Origin: Erwinia billingiae Eb661
GTDB taxonomy: Bacteria > Pseudomonadota > Gammaproteobacteria > Enterobacterales > Enterobacteriaceae
Direction of reading: 5' to 3'
Length of the DNA: 64,000 bases
Assembly (NCBI RefSeq): GCF_000196615.1
Contig: NC_014306.1
Span: forward strand, 1,984,001 to 2,048,000
The position numbers were made by a program, and so were the translations under genes. Shown here in pieces: positions 34,258 through 44,700 of the stretch. The notes under the pieces were generated by a model that was not told the DNA's origin, made no database searches, and worked only from the letters and a program-made list of their open reading frames with translations. The number at the start of each line of letters is the position of its first letter. Within the stretch, counting starts at the first letter, position 1.

Positions 34258-35942
34258 CAGTAACTCCAGTTGAGGTTGAAGCCCAGCGTCAGGCCGCTGG
34301 TTTGATAGCCTGCGGGTTTAGAGAGTGGAATTCCGGCAAACAGGTCATAGCTGGTGCGCAGCGCGTAGCCGCGCAGTCCTACCGCGCCACCGGCCAGATG
34401 CTTGCCGATCAGATAATCCTGCCCGCTGTTACGTCCGCTGACTTCGCCATAATCCAGCGCCAGATAGAGTTCCTGCGACGGCAGCGGTGTGGCCCAGCCA
34501 ATGTCGTTACGGAGATACCAGCCTTCATCGGCGTTCAGCGTGCGCTGGCCGTCAAAACCGCGCACCGACCAGCGGTTGCCAATGGCAAACTGGTCCTGCG
34601 GCGTCAGCGGCGTGTTGCTCATCTGGCGCAGATACTGGGTGTTAAAACTGAAGCGCTGGTTGAGGAGTGAGAACGGCACGGCCAGCTGCGCATTCAGCTG
34701 GACAATTTTCGACAGGGCGGTGGCTTCCCCCCAATACTCTTCCGGCGCGGGCTGTGCGCCAAACCAGCGGGTGCCGCGCTGATAGCTGACGCCCGCATCC
34801 AGCGTCGCGCTACCGAGATAGTGGCGATGTTGCAGACCGAGTTTCCACGCCGAGGTCTGGCGGCGTTGCACTTCAATCTCGGTGTCGTTGATGAAGTTGC
34901 GGGTCTCTCGCGTGAGGACGTCGTAGCTTAGCGTCGTTTTCTGGCTGCCGTTGCGGTGCAACACGCGGCTGATATTGGCGTTCAGACTTTTACTCTTGCC
35001 GCTGTATTGATAGTCGGTGAACGCCCCGGCCACCGTCTGGTTGTAGCGGTAATCACTGGTGGTGATGCCCGCCAGCCAGTAGCCAAACGGCACCGAATAG
35101 CTGCCAGTGAAGTTCTTCGTGCCTTTATCATTGCCGAACTGCAAATCATGGCTCGCCGAAACGTAGAGCATATCGCTCAGCGAAAGGGGGTTATCGACAT
35201 ACAGCGTGAGTCCGCCCTGGTAACGCCCGGTAGACGTCGATCCGGAATCATCGAGCGATGCGCCCAGCCGCCACATTTTGCTCTGGTTCCACTGCACGGT
35301 CATCACGCTTTCGCCAGGCGCACTGCCGGGGATCAGCGCCATATCGGCCTGAACGGTAGGCAGGCGTTGCAGGTTTTCCAGTCCCTGCTCGGTATCACGC
35401 AGGTCGTAGAGTTGGCCTTCACGCGAGGGCAGTGCGGTGGCTAGCGTGACATAGCGATCGCTGGGATCGGTGCGTGTAATGTGGCTGATTTTTCCGGCCA
35501 GCAGCTGGAGCGTCAGCGTGCCACGCGACAAATCCTGCGGCGTTGCCAGCACGCGGCTGGTGACGTAACCGCTGTCGATCATGCGATTCTGCAGTACGCT
35601 CATCAGCAGGTTAATCCCCTTTACGCCCAGACAATGCCCCTGGCCCTGATTGGCCAGACGTTGCAATGGAAGCCAGCCCGGAAAGTCATTCAGGCCGTTC
35701 AGCGTGATCTGCTGAATCTCAAAACAGGGATTTTCTTGCGGGAAGCTGACGCGCGATGAACTGCTTGCGGGCGCAGGCAGACGGATGTCAGGCGTCGGCG
35801 GCTGAAGCTGGGCTTCAATCGCTTTCTGGCGCTGTTGTTGAATAATGTCCTGTTCGCCAGCGGTTGCTATCTGCGGGAATAGGGTGCCGATTGCCAGCGC
35901 AAATACGCCAGCGGCAAGCGGTATGCCTGCTTTCTCTTCCAT
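34257..35942 (-). CDS. cdiB: CdiB two-partner-secretion outer-membrane transporter
   Basis: 561 residues: signal peptide (cleavage near IATAGEQ), a Gln/Pro-rich N-terminal stretch, a POTRA pair ([30 protein letters not shown]), and a C-terminal 16-strand barrel ([52 protein letters not shown] with the VRGF/Y motif) ending [11 protein letters not shown] with terminal aromatic. It exports CdiA across the outer membrane. It is the first gene of the CDI operon, translationally coupled to the acyltransferase gene. Confidence 0.94.
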   Translation of the reverse strand: MEEKAGIPLAAGVFALAIGTLFPQIATAGEQDIIQQQRQKAIEAQLQPPTPDIRLPAPASSSSRVSFPQENPCFEIQQITLNGLNDFPGWLPLQRLANQGQGHCLGVKGINLLMSVLQNRMIDSGYVTSRVLATPQDLSRGTLTLQLLAGKISHITRTDPSDRYVTLATALPSREGQLYDLRDTEQGLENLQRLPTVQADMALIPGSAPGESVMTVQWNQSKMWRLGASLDDSGSTSTGRYQGGLTLYVDNPLSLSDMLYVSASHDLQFGNDKGTKNFTGSYSVPFGYWLAGITTSDYRYNQTVAGAFTDYQYSGKSKSLNANISRVLHRNGSQKTTLSYDVLTRETRNFINDTEIEVQRRQTSAWKLGLQHRHYLGSATLDAGVSYQRGTRWFGAQPAPEEYWGEATALSKIVQLNAQLAVPFSLLNQRFSFNTQYLRQMSNTPLTPQDQFAIGNRWSVRGFDGQRTLNADEGWYLRNDIGWATPLPSQELYLALDYGEVSGRNSGQDYLIGKHLAGGAVGLRGYALRTSYDLFAGIPLSKPAGYQTSGLTLGFNLNWSY

Positions 35943-36371
35943 GAGTGTGTTCCGTAATTATGGTCGTTCCTGACTAATGTTTATACTTTACCTGTATATT
36001 TTGTGATTTCAATATTCACTGTGAAATTTTTATATATTTAAAATATAAGAAATTTCCTACAAGATTCTGAGGTTTTTTCTTAAGGAATTAGATCAATCAG
36101 AATAGAAATAATATGAATTGGGAATTGTTTGTTACTGATGTGTGACTTTATCTACACCTGATTTCTGTTTCATAGCCTGTACACCATGAGGGGCTCTCAA
36201 TATAAATAGCGGAGGTAATAAGGCCTGCCCTTTAATAATTAATTCAGCTTGGAATTAATAAGATCTGCTTTTGTTCCTGAGCTGCCACAGTCCAATGAAG
36301 TGAGAAGTACTCACTTGCATACTCAATGTTGACTACGCTTCTGCGAAACCATTTCAGACTCTATGAAATGA
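35943..36371 (-). promoter_or_regulatory. Upstream region of the CDI operon
   Basis: About 430 AT-rich bases between the ychF terminator and cdiB with no convincing gene. It must hold the cdi promoter; several TATA-like stretches occur (near 35985-36050), and I cannot choose one. The AT-richness suggests H-NS silencing, which is inference. Confidence 0.45.
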
Positions 36372-36397
36372 AAAATCCACGCAATTGCGTGGATTTT
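36372..36397 (-). terminator. Terminator of ychF
   Basis: A perfect 11-bp stem (AAAATCCACGC with GCGTGGATTTT, loop AATT) lies 58 bases after the ychF stop, with T-rich sequence on the minus-strand exit side. Confidence 0.8.
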
Positions 36398-36454
36398 ATA
36401 ATTTTTGCGATTCTTATGAGATTCAATCAAATCTCATGAGACCACAATAACGAT

Positions 36455-37546
36455 TTAGACGTTGAACAGGAAGTTCATCACGTCGCCATCTTTAACGATG
36501 TACTCTTTACCTTCTGAGCGCATCTTGCCGGCTTCTTTCGCGCCTTGCTCACCCTTGCAGGCGATAAAGTCATCGAAGGCGATAGTCTGGGCGCGGATAA
36601 AGCCTTTCTCGAAGTCGGTGTGGATCTTACCGGCGGCCTGTGGTGCGGTGGCACCGACCGGGATGGTCCAGGCACGCACTTCCTTCACGCCCGCGGTGAA
36701 GTAGGTCTGCAGGTTCAGCAGCGAGTAACCGGCGCGGATCACGCGGTTCAGACCTGGCTCTTCAATACCCAGCTCGGCCATAAACTCTTCGCGATCGGCA
36801 TCTTCCAGCTCGGCAATATCAGACTCAACGGCGGCACACACGGGCACCACCACGGAACCTTCTGCTTCGGCAATCGCACGCACGATGTCGAGGTACGGGT
36901 TATTTTCAAAACCGTCTTCGTTCACGTTGGCGATATACATGGTTGGCTTCAGGGTCAGGAAGCTCAGGTAGCGGATGGCGGCTTTATCTTCGTCGCTCAG
37001 ATCCAGCGCGCGCAGCATGCCGGCTTTTTCCAGATGCGGCAGACATTTTTCCAGTGCGGCCTGTTCAGCTTTGGCGTCTTTATCGCCGCCCTTGGCTTTC
37101 TTCTGCACGCGCTGCAGAGCACGTTCGCAGGTATCAAGGTCGGAAAGCGCCAGCTCGGTATTGATGGTTTCAATATCGTCAGCCGGATCCACTTTGTTGT
37201 TCACGTGGATAATGTTGTCGTTTTCAAAGCAGCGCACCACGTGGCCGATCGCTTCGGTTTCGCGGATGTTGGTCAGGAACTGGTTACCCAGGCCTTCGCC
37301 TTTCGACGCGCCTTTTACCAGGCCAGCGATATCCACGAATTCCATGGTGGTTGGCAGGATGCGCTGTGGCTTAACGATGGCCGCCAGCTGATCCAGACGG
37401 GAGTCAGGCATTGGCACCACGCCGGTATTCGGCTCAATGGTACAGAACGGGAAGTTAGCTGCTTCGATGCCCGCTTTGGTTAACGCATTGAACAGGGTGG
37501 ATTTCCCGACGTTTGGCAGGCCCACAATACCGCATTTGAATCCCAT
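36455..37546 (-). CDS. ychF: Redox-responsive ATPase YchF (Obg family)
   Basis: 363 residues, the family length. G1 is [15 protein letters not shown]3 is [17 protein letters not shown], the Obg-type hydrophobic switch. An altered G4 region (NVNED) explains ATP rather than GTP preference in this family. A coiled coil (about 130-180) and a C-terminal TGS domain ([26 protein letters not shown]) follow. It associates with ribosomes and lowers catalase activity in E. coli. It is a core gene, monocistronic here. Confidence 0.96.
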   Translation of the reverse strand: MGFKCGIVGLPNVGKSTLFNALTKAGIEAANFPFCTIEPNTGVVPMPDSRLDQLAAIVKPQRILPTTMEFVDIAGLVKGASKGEGLGNQFLTNIRETEAIGHVVRCFENDNIIHVNNKVDPADDIETINTELALSDLDTCERALQRVQKKAKGGDKDAKAEQAALEKCLPHLEKAGMLRALDLSDEDKAAIRYLSFLTLKPTMYIANVNEDGFENNPYLDIVRAIAEAEGSVVVPVCAAVESDIAELEDADREEFMAELGIEEPGLNRVIRAGYSLLNLQTYFTAGVKEVRAWTIPVGATAPQAAGKIHTDFEKGFIRAQTIAFDDFIACKGEQGAKEAGKMRSEGKEYIVKDGDVMNFLFNV

Positions 37547-37899
37547 GTTTGAATCACCTTAATTGCTTGATAACCAATGAGCCAGACAACTCACCGGTGT
37601 TATTAGTTGGTTACTGCTAAAAGTTAGCGCGCATTATACACGGAATTATGCGGCAAATGACGTTGATTTATGTCCAGCGGTTCAGGTTTAGGGTTGAGAT
37701 CTGCCTCACAATTCCCGATACTGACCTAACTTTACAGCTGACGGAGAACGCCGCAGATGCATCGCTTGCTGCTTACGCCACCTTAAGACTTCCCTTGCCA
37801 GCAACGCCTGTTGCGCCACTCGTCTTTCTGACGAGCCTCTTTGCGCCCGTTGTTCCGCGGTGCAGGATTTCACCTGAATAATGATAACTGGAAATTTTA
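37547..37899. promoter_or_regulatory. Divergent intergenic region ychF / SulP gene
   Basis: 353 bases between divergent genes. It should contain both promoters. An open frame on the plus strand (37648-37881) has no ribosome site or family likeness. No clear operator or RNA gene is seen. Confidence 0.4.
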
Positions 37900-39381
37900 A
37901 TGTTTAATCTGAGCAAGCTCAGGGCGAGTGACGTCAAAAACGACGTGCTGGCCGGTGCCGTGGTGTCTGTTGCGCTGATCCCGGAAGCGACGGCATTTTC
38001 TCTGCTGGCCGGGCTGTCGCCGACCATCGGTCTGCATACCGCCTTCATTCTCGGGCTGGTCACCGCCTTCTTCGGCGGCAAGCCGGGGATGATCTCCGGC
38101 GCGGCCGGGTCGATCATCGTGGTGCTGATCAGCCTGATTACCCAACACGGCTACGAGTACGTGCTGCTGGCGACTATTCTGGCCGGGCTGATCCAGCTGG
38201 CGATTGGCGTGCTGCGACTCGGTAAGTTTATCCGTCTGGTGCCGCAACCGGCGATATATGGCTTCGTTAACGGCCTGGCGATTGTGATTATGCTGGCCCA
38301 GTTCCCAATGATTAAAGGGCAGGGGCCGGTGATGTATGCGCTGGTGGCGCTGGCGATGCTGATCGTCTGGCTGTTCCCAAAACTGACCAAAGCCATTCCC
38401 GGTTCGCTGGCGGCGCTGATTGCCATCAGTGCGATTGCCATTGGTTTTGGCCTGGATACCAAGCGCGTTGGCGACCTGGCGAATATCTCCGGATCACTGC
38501 CATCCTTCCATCTGCCGACCGCGCCATTAACCTGGGACACCCTGAAGATCGTGCTGCCGTATGCGGTGGTGATTGCGCTGGTGGGGCTGATTGAGTCGCT
38601 GCTGACGCTGGCGGTGCTGGATGAGATGGGCAGTAAAAAGGGCGCGGGCAACCAGGAGTGCGTGGCGCAGGGCATCGGCAACACCATCTGCGGCTTTTTC
38701 GGCAGCTTCGCGGGCTGTGCGATGATCGGTCAGTCAATTATCAACTTCACCTCCGGCGGGCGCGGACGCATCTCCAACCTGGTCGGTGCGGTCCTGCTGA
38801 TCCTGTTTGTTATTAGCCTGTCCGACTATATCGCGCTGCTGCCAGTGGCGGCACTGGCCGGAATTATGTTCGTGGTGTGTATTAACACCTTCGAATGGAG
38901 TTCCATCAAGCGGCTGAAGCGCATGCCAAAAGCCGATGCGGTGATCATGATCGCGGTAACGCTGGTGACCATTTTCACCGACCTGGCAATGGCGGTGATC
39001 TGCGGGGTGATTATCTCGGCGCTGGTCTTCGCCTGGCAGCATGCGCGCATCACCATTATCGCGCAGTCGGAAAAAGAGGGTGAGAAAACCTACCGTCTGG
39101 AAGGGCCGCTGTTCTTTGGCTCCACCGCCAGTTTCCAGGAATTGTTTAATCCGCAACAGGATGCCGACAGTGTGGTGATCGATTTCGCCCGCACCCGGGT
39201 GATGGACTCCAGCGGGGTGGAAGCGATCGACAAGCTGACTGCTCGCTATCTTGAGGCCGGCAAGAGCCTGCGTCTGCGCCACCTGAGCGAAGATTGCATC
39301 AGCCTGTTGCGCCAGGCCGGGCCATTCTGCAGCCATGAACTGGACGATCCGGATTATAAAGTCGCCAGTAATGATGCCTGA
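37900..39381 (+). CDS. SulP-family anion transporter with STAS domain
   Basis: 493 residues. The membrane domain (about 14-390, 12-14 segments) has the SulP signature near the start (AGAVVSVALIPEATAFSLLAG) and PQPAIYGFVNGLAIVI. The NQECVAQGIGNTICGFFGSF block is characteristic of the YbaR/SulP type. A C-terminal STAS domain (about 395-485) has VVIDFARTRVMDSSGVEAID. It transports an inorganic or organic anion (sulfate, bicarbonate or dicarboxylate; not determinable). It is shorter than DauA, which often sits near ychF in relatives, so it is not named so. A hairpin follows the stop. Confidence 0.9.
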   Translation: MFNLSKLRASDVKNDVLAGAVVSVALIPEATAFSLLAGLSPTIGLHTAFILGLVTAFFGGKPGMISGAAGSIIVVLISLITQHGYEYVLLATILAGLIQLAIGVLRLGKFIRLVPQPAIYGFVNGLAIVIMLAQFPMIKGQGPVMYALVALAMLIVWLFPKLTKAIPGSLAALIAISAIAIGFGLDTKRVGDLANISGSLPSFHLPTAPLTWDTLKIVLPYAVVIALVGLIESLLTLAVLDEMGSKKGAGNQECVAQGIGNTICGFFGSFAGCAMIGQSIINFTSGGRGRISNLVGAVLLILFVISLSDYIALLPVAALAGIMFVVCINTFEWSSIKRLKRMPKADAVIMIAVTLVTIFTDLAMAVICGVIISALVFAWQHARITIIAQSEKEGEKTYRLEGPLFFGSTASFQELFNPQQDADSVVIDFARTRVMDSSGVEAIDKLTARYLEAGKSLRLRHLSEDCISLLRQAGPFCSHELDDPDYKVASNDA

Positions 39382-39391
39382 GTTATAAAGG

Positions 39392-39413
39392 GATTGCCGG
39401 GCCACCGGCAATC
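39392..39413 (+). terminator. Hairpin after SulP gene
   Basis: GATTGCCGG and CCGGCAATC form a perfect 9-bp stem with a GCCA loop, ten bases after the stop. Only a weak T tract follows. Confidence 0.6.
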
Positions 39414-39576
39414 TTAAAGATTCCAATACGGTCAAAAAAATCCTGACCATCAGGAAAGGTGCGTTAATGCAGCGGCAATTATCGTAAACCCAGGATATTC
39501 CAAGACCTGTCTTGTAAAGGAATAAGCAGGTGGCGTTTAAACTATCGGAAATTTCTGGCCTTTATGAGAATAATGT

Positions 39577-40839
39577 ATGCCGCCGCGACTCCCACCCTCA
39601 GGGCGCAAGCCTGCCACGCCTTCTGCTGCTATGGTGCAAAAGTGCCAGCTGCTGGCGGCCAATTTTCGTCAGGCGATGGCCGGTCAGGATTATCCGCTGG
39701 CCCGTCAGTGCTGCGAGAAAGTGCTGATGATGATGCCGGGCAATATGACGGTGCTCAGCGACCTTGCCCTGACGCTGATGCGCGAAGGGAACTACCGCAA
39801 AGCCTATAAAACCTATCAGCGAATTGAAGCCTCTCCGCAGCGTGCGCAGGCATCTGAAACCTGGCTTGATGGCCTGGCAGAAGTGTGCGGCTGGCTGGGT
39901 AAAAAAGAGGAGTTGCAGCACTATGGCCATCGATCGCTGCAGGCCGCCGACGAGACGTTTCGTCACGGTCAGCGCTGGCCGCTGCAGCCGGTCAAACCGT
40001 TTAACCCACAGGCCCGCGAGAAGAATATTATCGCCTTCAGCCTGTATGGTGCCCAGCCGCGCTATTGCGAAACGCTGGTAAAGAACATCGCGGCAGCGGC
40101 CGACCTCTATCCGCACTGGACCTGCCGTGTGTATCTGGACGACAGCGTGCCTGAGCATGTCTGGCAGCGTCTGCGTGACGCCGGTGCTCAGCTGCGCGAC
40201 ATGTCCGGCGATAAGGATATCTTCCCGACGCTGTGGCGCTTTCTGGTAATGGATGACCCGGACGTGGAGCGGTATATCGTGCGCGATGCCGACTCACTGG
40301 TCTCCGAACGCGAAGCGGCAGCGGTCGAGGCGTGGCTGGCGTCGCCTTACCATTTCCACCATATGCGCGACTATTTCACCCATACCGAACTGCTGCTGGC
40401 CGGGATGTGGGGCGGCGTCAGCGGCGTGTTCCCGCCCGTTGAGCCGCTGATCCATCAGTTTATGGCGAGCTATCAGGGCACCGAGCGTTTTACCGATCAA
40501 CAGTTCCTCAAAGCGGTGCTGTGGCCGACGGCGCGGGAAAGCATCCTTAACCACGACGATCTGTTTGGCTTCCACCACGCGCAGCCGTGGCCGGCGCATG
40601 CGCCGATCCGTTGGAATACCGATGCGTTTCACGTGGGCAGTAATGCGGGCTATTCGCGGGCGGGTGGGGCAAGCACGCTGGCGGATGGGGCGCAGCAAAC
40701 GGTGGTCCTGATTGTCGGGGCCGGGCGCTATGAATATCAGGCGACGGTGAATCAAGGTGAGTGGTCAATCGCCTTGCCGTTTTTTCTGGTGCAGGATTAC
40801 CAACAGGGCAGGCTGCGTATTGAAACCCTGAGCCGTTAA
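39577..40839 (+). CDS. TPR-containing glycosyltransferase-like protein
   Basis: 420 residues. TPR-like helices occupy about 20-110 (RQAMAGQDYPLARQCCEKVL, REGNYRKAYKTYQRI). A glycosyltransferase-like alpha/beta domain follows (about 145-380): NIIAFSLYGAQPRYCETLVK, CRVYLDDSVPEHV, and RYIVRDADSLVSERE with a D-x-D motif. It may transfer sugar to a surface molecule or adhesin; substrate unknown. The first 18 residues are low in family character. A GTG at 39530 with a good AAAGGA site opens MAFKLSEISGLYEN in another frame, so the true N-terminus may lie there, with a frameshift near 39574. Confidence 0.72.
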   Translation: MPPRLPPSGRKPATPSAAMVQKCQLLAANFRQAMAGQDYPLARQCCEKVLMMMPGNMTVLSDLALTLMREGNYRKAYKTYQRIEASPQRAQASETWLDGLAEVCGWLGKKEELQHYGHRSLQAADETFRHGQRWPLQPVKPFNPQAREKNIIAFSLYGAQPRYCETLVKNIAAAADLYPHWTCRVYLDDSVPEHVWQRLRDAGAQLRDMSGDKDIFPTLWRFLVMDDPDVERYIVRDADSLVSEREAAAVEAWLASPYHFHHMRDYFTHTELLLAGMWGGVSGVFPPVEPLIHQFMASYQGTERFTDQQFLKAVLWPTARESILNHDDLFGFHHAQPWPAHAPIRWNTDAFHVGSNAGYSRAGGASTLADGAQQTVVLIVGAGRYEYQATVNQGEWSIALPFFLVQDYQQGRLRIETLSR

Positions 40840-41179
40840 GTGAGGCTGAAGAGTAACGTTCACAGGTTTATTCTTTCATTGCGACACTGAATATCAGCCC
40901 AGTTCGCTGACTTAATACAAATTATCAGGTCAAATTCAGTGCCAGTGTTTATCGTAATAATGTATTTGCAATAGCTGTCTCACAACGAACAACTTAATTT
41001 TCGGCGAAAATTTATTAAAAACCCCCTAATATTTAAGGTTTTTATTAATGTCAGAAAGTTTTTCCCTGCCGTTAACATAAGTAATATCCTACAGTTAAAT
41101 CTGTATTAAACAGCTATGGTAGCGACCCTCTTCACCCCCCCTTTAGGGTGATTTCGGCAATCCAGGAAATTAAACGCAC
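40840..41179 (+). promoter_or_regulatory. Upstream region of first EvgA-like gene
   Basis: 340 AT-rich bases. It contains TACAG TTAAAT CTGTA at 41089-41104, an inverted repeat whose left part extends to TCCTACAG. This resembles a half-site of the reported E. coli EvgA operator and is a candidate for autoregulation. No gene is seen. Confidence 0.4.
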
Positions 41180-41797
41180 ATGAAGAAAGTGATCATTGTT
41201 GACGATCATCCCGTTATCCGCTTTGCGGTAAAAATGCTGCTGGAAAAAAGTGGACTGGAAGTCGTCGCCGAAACGGATAATGGCGTCGATGCGCTGACCA
41301 AAGCCCGGGAGCTGGAACCCGATCTGGTGTTACTGGATATTGGGCTGCCGAAAATTGATGGTTTCCAGGTCATAGAGCGCCTGCGGGCGCTGGATATGCC
41401 GTTGAAAATCCTCGTGCTTACCTCGCAGGCGAGCGCGCATTTTGCCCTGCGCTGCCAGCAGACCGGTGCCGATGGCTTTGTCACCAAAACCGACGATCTG
41501 AGCGAGCTGGTTGACGCCATTAAGCTGGTGATGCGCGGCATCAGCTATTTCCCGCAGTACAACCGTTTTATCGCCCCCACCACGCAGTCCGAGCAGCTGG
41601 AACAGCTGTCCGATCGCGAGCTGAGCGTGCTGATGATGCTGGCGAAGGGGATGGGCAATAAGCAGATTGCCGATCAGCTGGTGCTGAGCGAAAAAACCAT
41701 CAGCACCTATAAACACCGTTTAAAGATCAAGCTCAATGCCGCTACGCTGATTGAGCTGATCGATTTTGCCCGCAACAATAATCTGATTAATGACTAA
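41180..41797 (+). CDS. EvgA-like response regulator (NarL/LuxR type)
   Basis: 205 residues. The receiver domain has acidic pair D8/D9 (VDDHPVIR), phospho-acceptor D53 (LLDIGLPKIDG), switch Thr/Ser (LTSQ) and Lys (FVTKTDD). The LuxR helix-turn-helix covers about 140-200 (LSDRELSVLMMLAKGMGNKQ, LSEKTISTYKHRLKIKL). It overlaps the kinase gene by eight bases and so receives phosphate through that phosphorelay. In E. coli EvgA controls acid and drug resistance; here targets may include the adjacent adhesins. Confidence 0.9.
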   Translation: MKKVIIVDDHPVIRFAVKMLLEKSGLEVVAETDNGVDALTKARELEPDLVLLDIGLPKIDGFQVIERLRALDMPLKILVLTSQASAHFALRCQQTGADGFVTKTDDLSELVDAIKLVMRGISYFPQYNRFIAPTTQSEQLEQLSDRELSVLMMLAKGMGNKQIADQLVLSEKTISTYKHRLKIKLNAATLIELIDFARNNNLIND

Positions 41798-44700
41798 CGC
41801 TATGGCGCGCTTGTTGAAAGGGTGGGTGATGGCACTCACCCTGTTGTTGCTGATCCCCGCCCATGCTGCTGAATACCATTTACTGATGCGCGCCTTTACG
41901 CCGTCATTACAGCGGCTGGACGTCACGCCGGAACAGCGCGCCTACCTGCAGCAAAAGAAACAGCTGGTGGTCGGCATCCTTAATGAGGATGCGCCACCCT
42001 TTGGTATGATCAACAATCGCCACGAGTTTGAAGGGCTGAGCGCAGATTATATCGGGCGCATTGGCTGGCAGCTTAATCTGCCGGTGGTTATTCGATCCTA
42101 TCCGACCATTACCGCGCAGTGGCAGGCGCTGGCGCAGGGTGAAATTGACCTGATCCCGTCGGTTCCTCAGTTCAGGAAAGACAGTGATTTTCAACTCTCC
42201 CGACCTTACGCCAGTGAAAAGCCGGTGCTGGGGGTCAATACCGATGATAAGCAGCCTTTGCCGGAAGACCTCAACGAGATCACCGTGGCGATGGCGAAAG
42301 ATTACCTGCCGCTGGCGATGGTGAAGGATGCCTATCCCGCCGCGCATTTTCGCCTGTATGACAATTATCAGGATGCCCTCAGTGCGGTGGCCTTTGGCCA
42401 GGCGCAGGCCTATCTGGGCAACAGCTACTCCCTGAGCCGCAACTTCCTCAATAACGTCAAGCTTGAGCGCTTCAGCAATCTGCCGGAACGCGATGTCGGC
42501 TTCGCCTTCAGCCTGAATAACCCGATGCTGATTACCCTGGCGAACCGGGCGATTGCCGCCCTGCCGCAGGAGGATGTTGAGCAGCTGCATCGCCTGTGGC
42601 AACCGGATCTGATCGGCATTACCCAGACCGCTGCGCCGCTGGTTTTTAGTGAAGAAGAAAAGCACTGGATGAAAAGTCATCCGGTGGTGAACGTTCTGCT
42701 GTACAGCGAGGACAATGCCGCGCCGATCTCCTTTGTCGACAGCAGCGGGGCGCTGCATGGCATGGTCGGCGATCTGTTCTCGGCGATTGCGCTGAAAACC
42801 GGGCTGGATTTCCATTTCGAGACGGTCGACAGCACGCGTGAGCTGGTGGAAGGGGTGATGAGCGCGAAGGCCGATATGCTGGCCTCGCTGACGCCAAGCG
42901 AGAAGCGCAACCAGCAGCTGTTGTTTACCCGCCCCTATATGCGCAGTGCGTTTGCGCTGGCGGTGCGTAAAAAAGATAACAGCATCCATTCTTTGCCCGA
43001 TCTGCGCGGCAAGCGTCTGGCGCTGGTCAGGGATACCGGCATTGAAGGGATGGTGCGTTCGCGCTATCCCGAAATTCAACTGGTGATGGTCGAGAACGAG
43101 GCGCAGCTGTTATCCAGCGTCGCCAACGGCAAGGCGGATGCCTCGGCCAGTATCCTGATGATGGCCGATTACCATATCAAAACGCAGTATGCCAACCGGT
43201 TAAAAATCGTCGCCACGGTGGGGGACAATCCCGCGTGGATCTCGTTTGGCGTGGGCCGTACCGATCCCCAACTGCGTTCTCTGCTGGATAAAGTGTTGCT
43301 GAGCATACCGCCGTCCGAAATGGAGAGCCTGGCCAACCGCTGGCGGCCAAGTGATTTTGTGGTAGTGGATAACTTCTGGTCGCGCTATCGCGAAGTGCTG
43401 ATTGCCAGCGGCATCTTTACCCTGCTGATCATTGCGCTGATCACCGGCTGGGCGCTCTATCTGCGTCAGCAAATTAAGCGCAAGGCCGAACTGCGCCGCC
43501 AGCTCAACAACCAGCTCTCCCAACTGCGTGAAGTGGTTAACAGCATGCCGTTCCCGGTCTCGCTGCGTGATAACAGCGCGCGTTTAATCTACTGCAACCA
43601 GCGCTATCTGGAAGAGACCGGCATCGATTATGACGCCTCGCTCGGCACCACCATGGAGCAGTCACCGGGTTTACGCACGCCGGAACAGGCCAGCTTCTAT
43701 CACCAGCAGATGCTGGAGGTGATCGCAACCGACCGGTCGATTGTTGAGGATCGCCGCTACGACCTGTATGACAATCCGGACTCTTCGATTGGCCTGACGG
43801 TCTATCAGTGGATCCAGCCGTGGCACGACAGCGACGGCAAGGTGATGGGGGTGATTGGCGGCTGGATGGACATTACCGAGCGTGAAGCGCTGTTTGCGGA
43901 ACTGCGTGATGCCAAAGAGCGTGCCGAAGATTCGAACCGCGCCAAATCGGTGTTCCTCTCCACCATGAGCCATGAGATCCGCACGCCGATGAATGCGATT
44001 ATCGGCATGCTGGATATGGCGCTGAAGAAAGGGCGTCAAAAGGAGATCGATTTACAGGCGCTGGAAGTGGCCTATGAGTCGGCGGACAGTCTGGTCGGAC
44101 TGATTGGCGATATCCTCGATATCAGCCGCATTGAAGGTGGCCATCTGGAATTCAACCCGGAGACGGTTAACCTCGGCAAACTGATCGACAATATGCTGAA
44201 GGTTTATCAGGGGCTGGCGATCGACAAAAATATCACCCTGAGCAAGCATTATCCCGACGAGCCGATTGTCGATGTGCTGGCCGACCCGCTGCGTATCAAG
44301 CAGGTGTTGGCCAATCTGTTAAGCAACGCGATTAAATTTACCGACCAGGGCGGCGTGACCCTGACGCTGTCGCAGACGCGCGTGCCGGGCAGCAGCAGCG
44401 TGCAGTACTGCATTGAGGTGCAGGACAGCGGCATTGGCATCGCCGCCGCCAGCCAGGCGGCACTGTTCCAGCCCTTCAGTCAGGCGGAAAACCGCCGCGC
44501 CGGCACCGGACTGGGGCTGTATATCAGCCGCACCATCTGTGAAAACATGCAGGGGTCGCTGACGCTGAGCAGCGAGAAGGGCGTTGGGACGCGGGTACGC
44601 GCCATGCTGGCCTTGCAGCAGGTGGTGCAGGAACAGCAGACGCCACAAGCGGAAGACGGCCCTGAAGATGGGCTGCCAACGCTGAATGTGCTGGTGGTGG

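Noticed and set aside
37648..37881. 77-codon open frame between ychF and the SulP gene
   Set aside because: No ribosome site, unusual composition and no family features; it lies in the promoter region.
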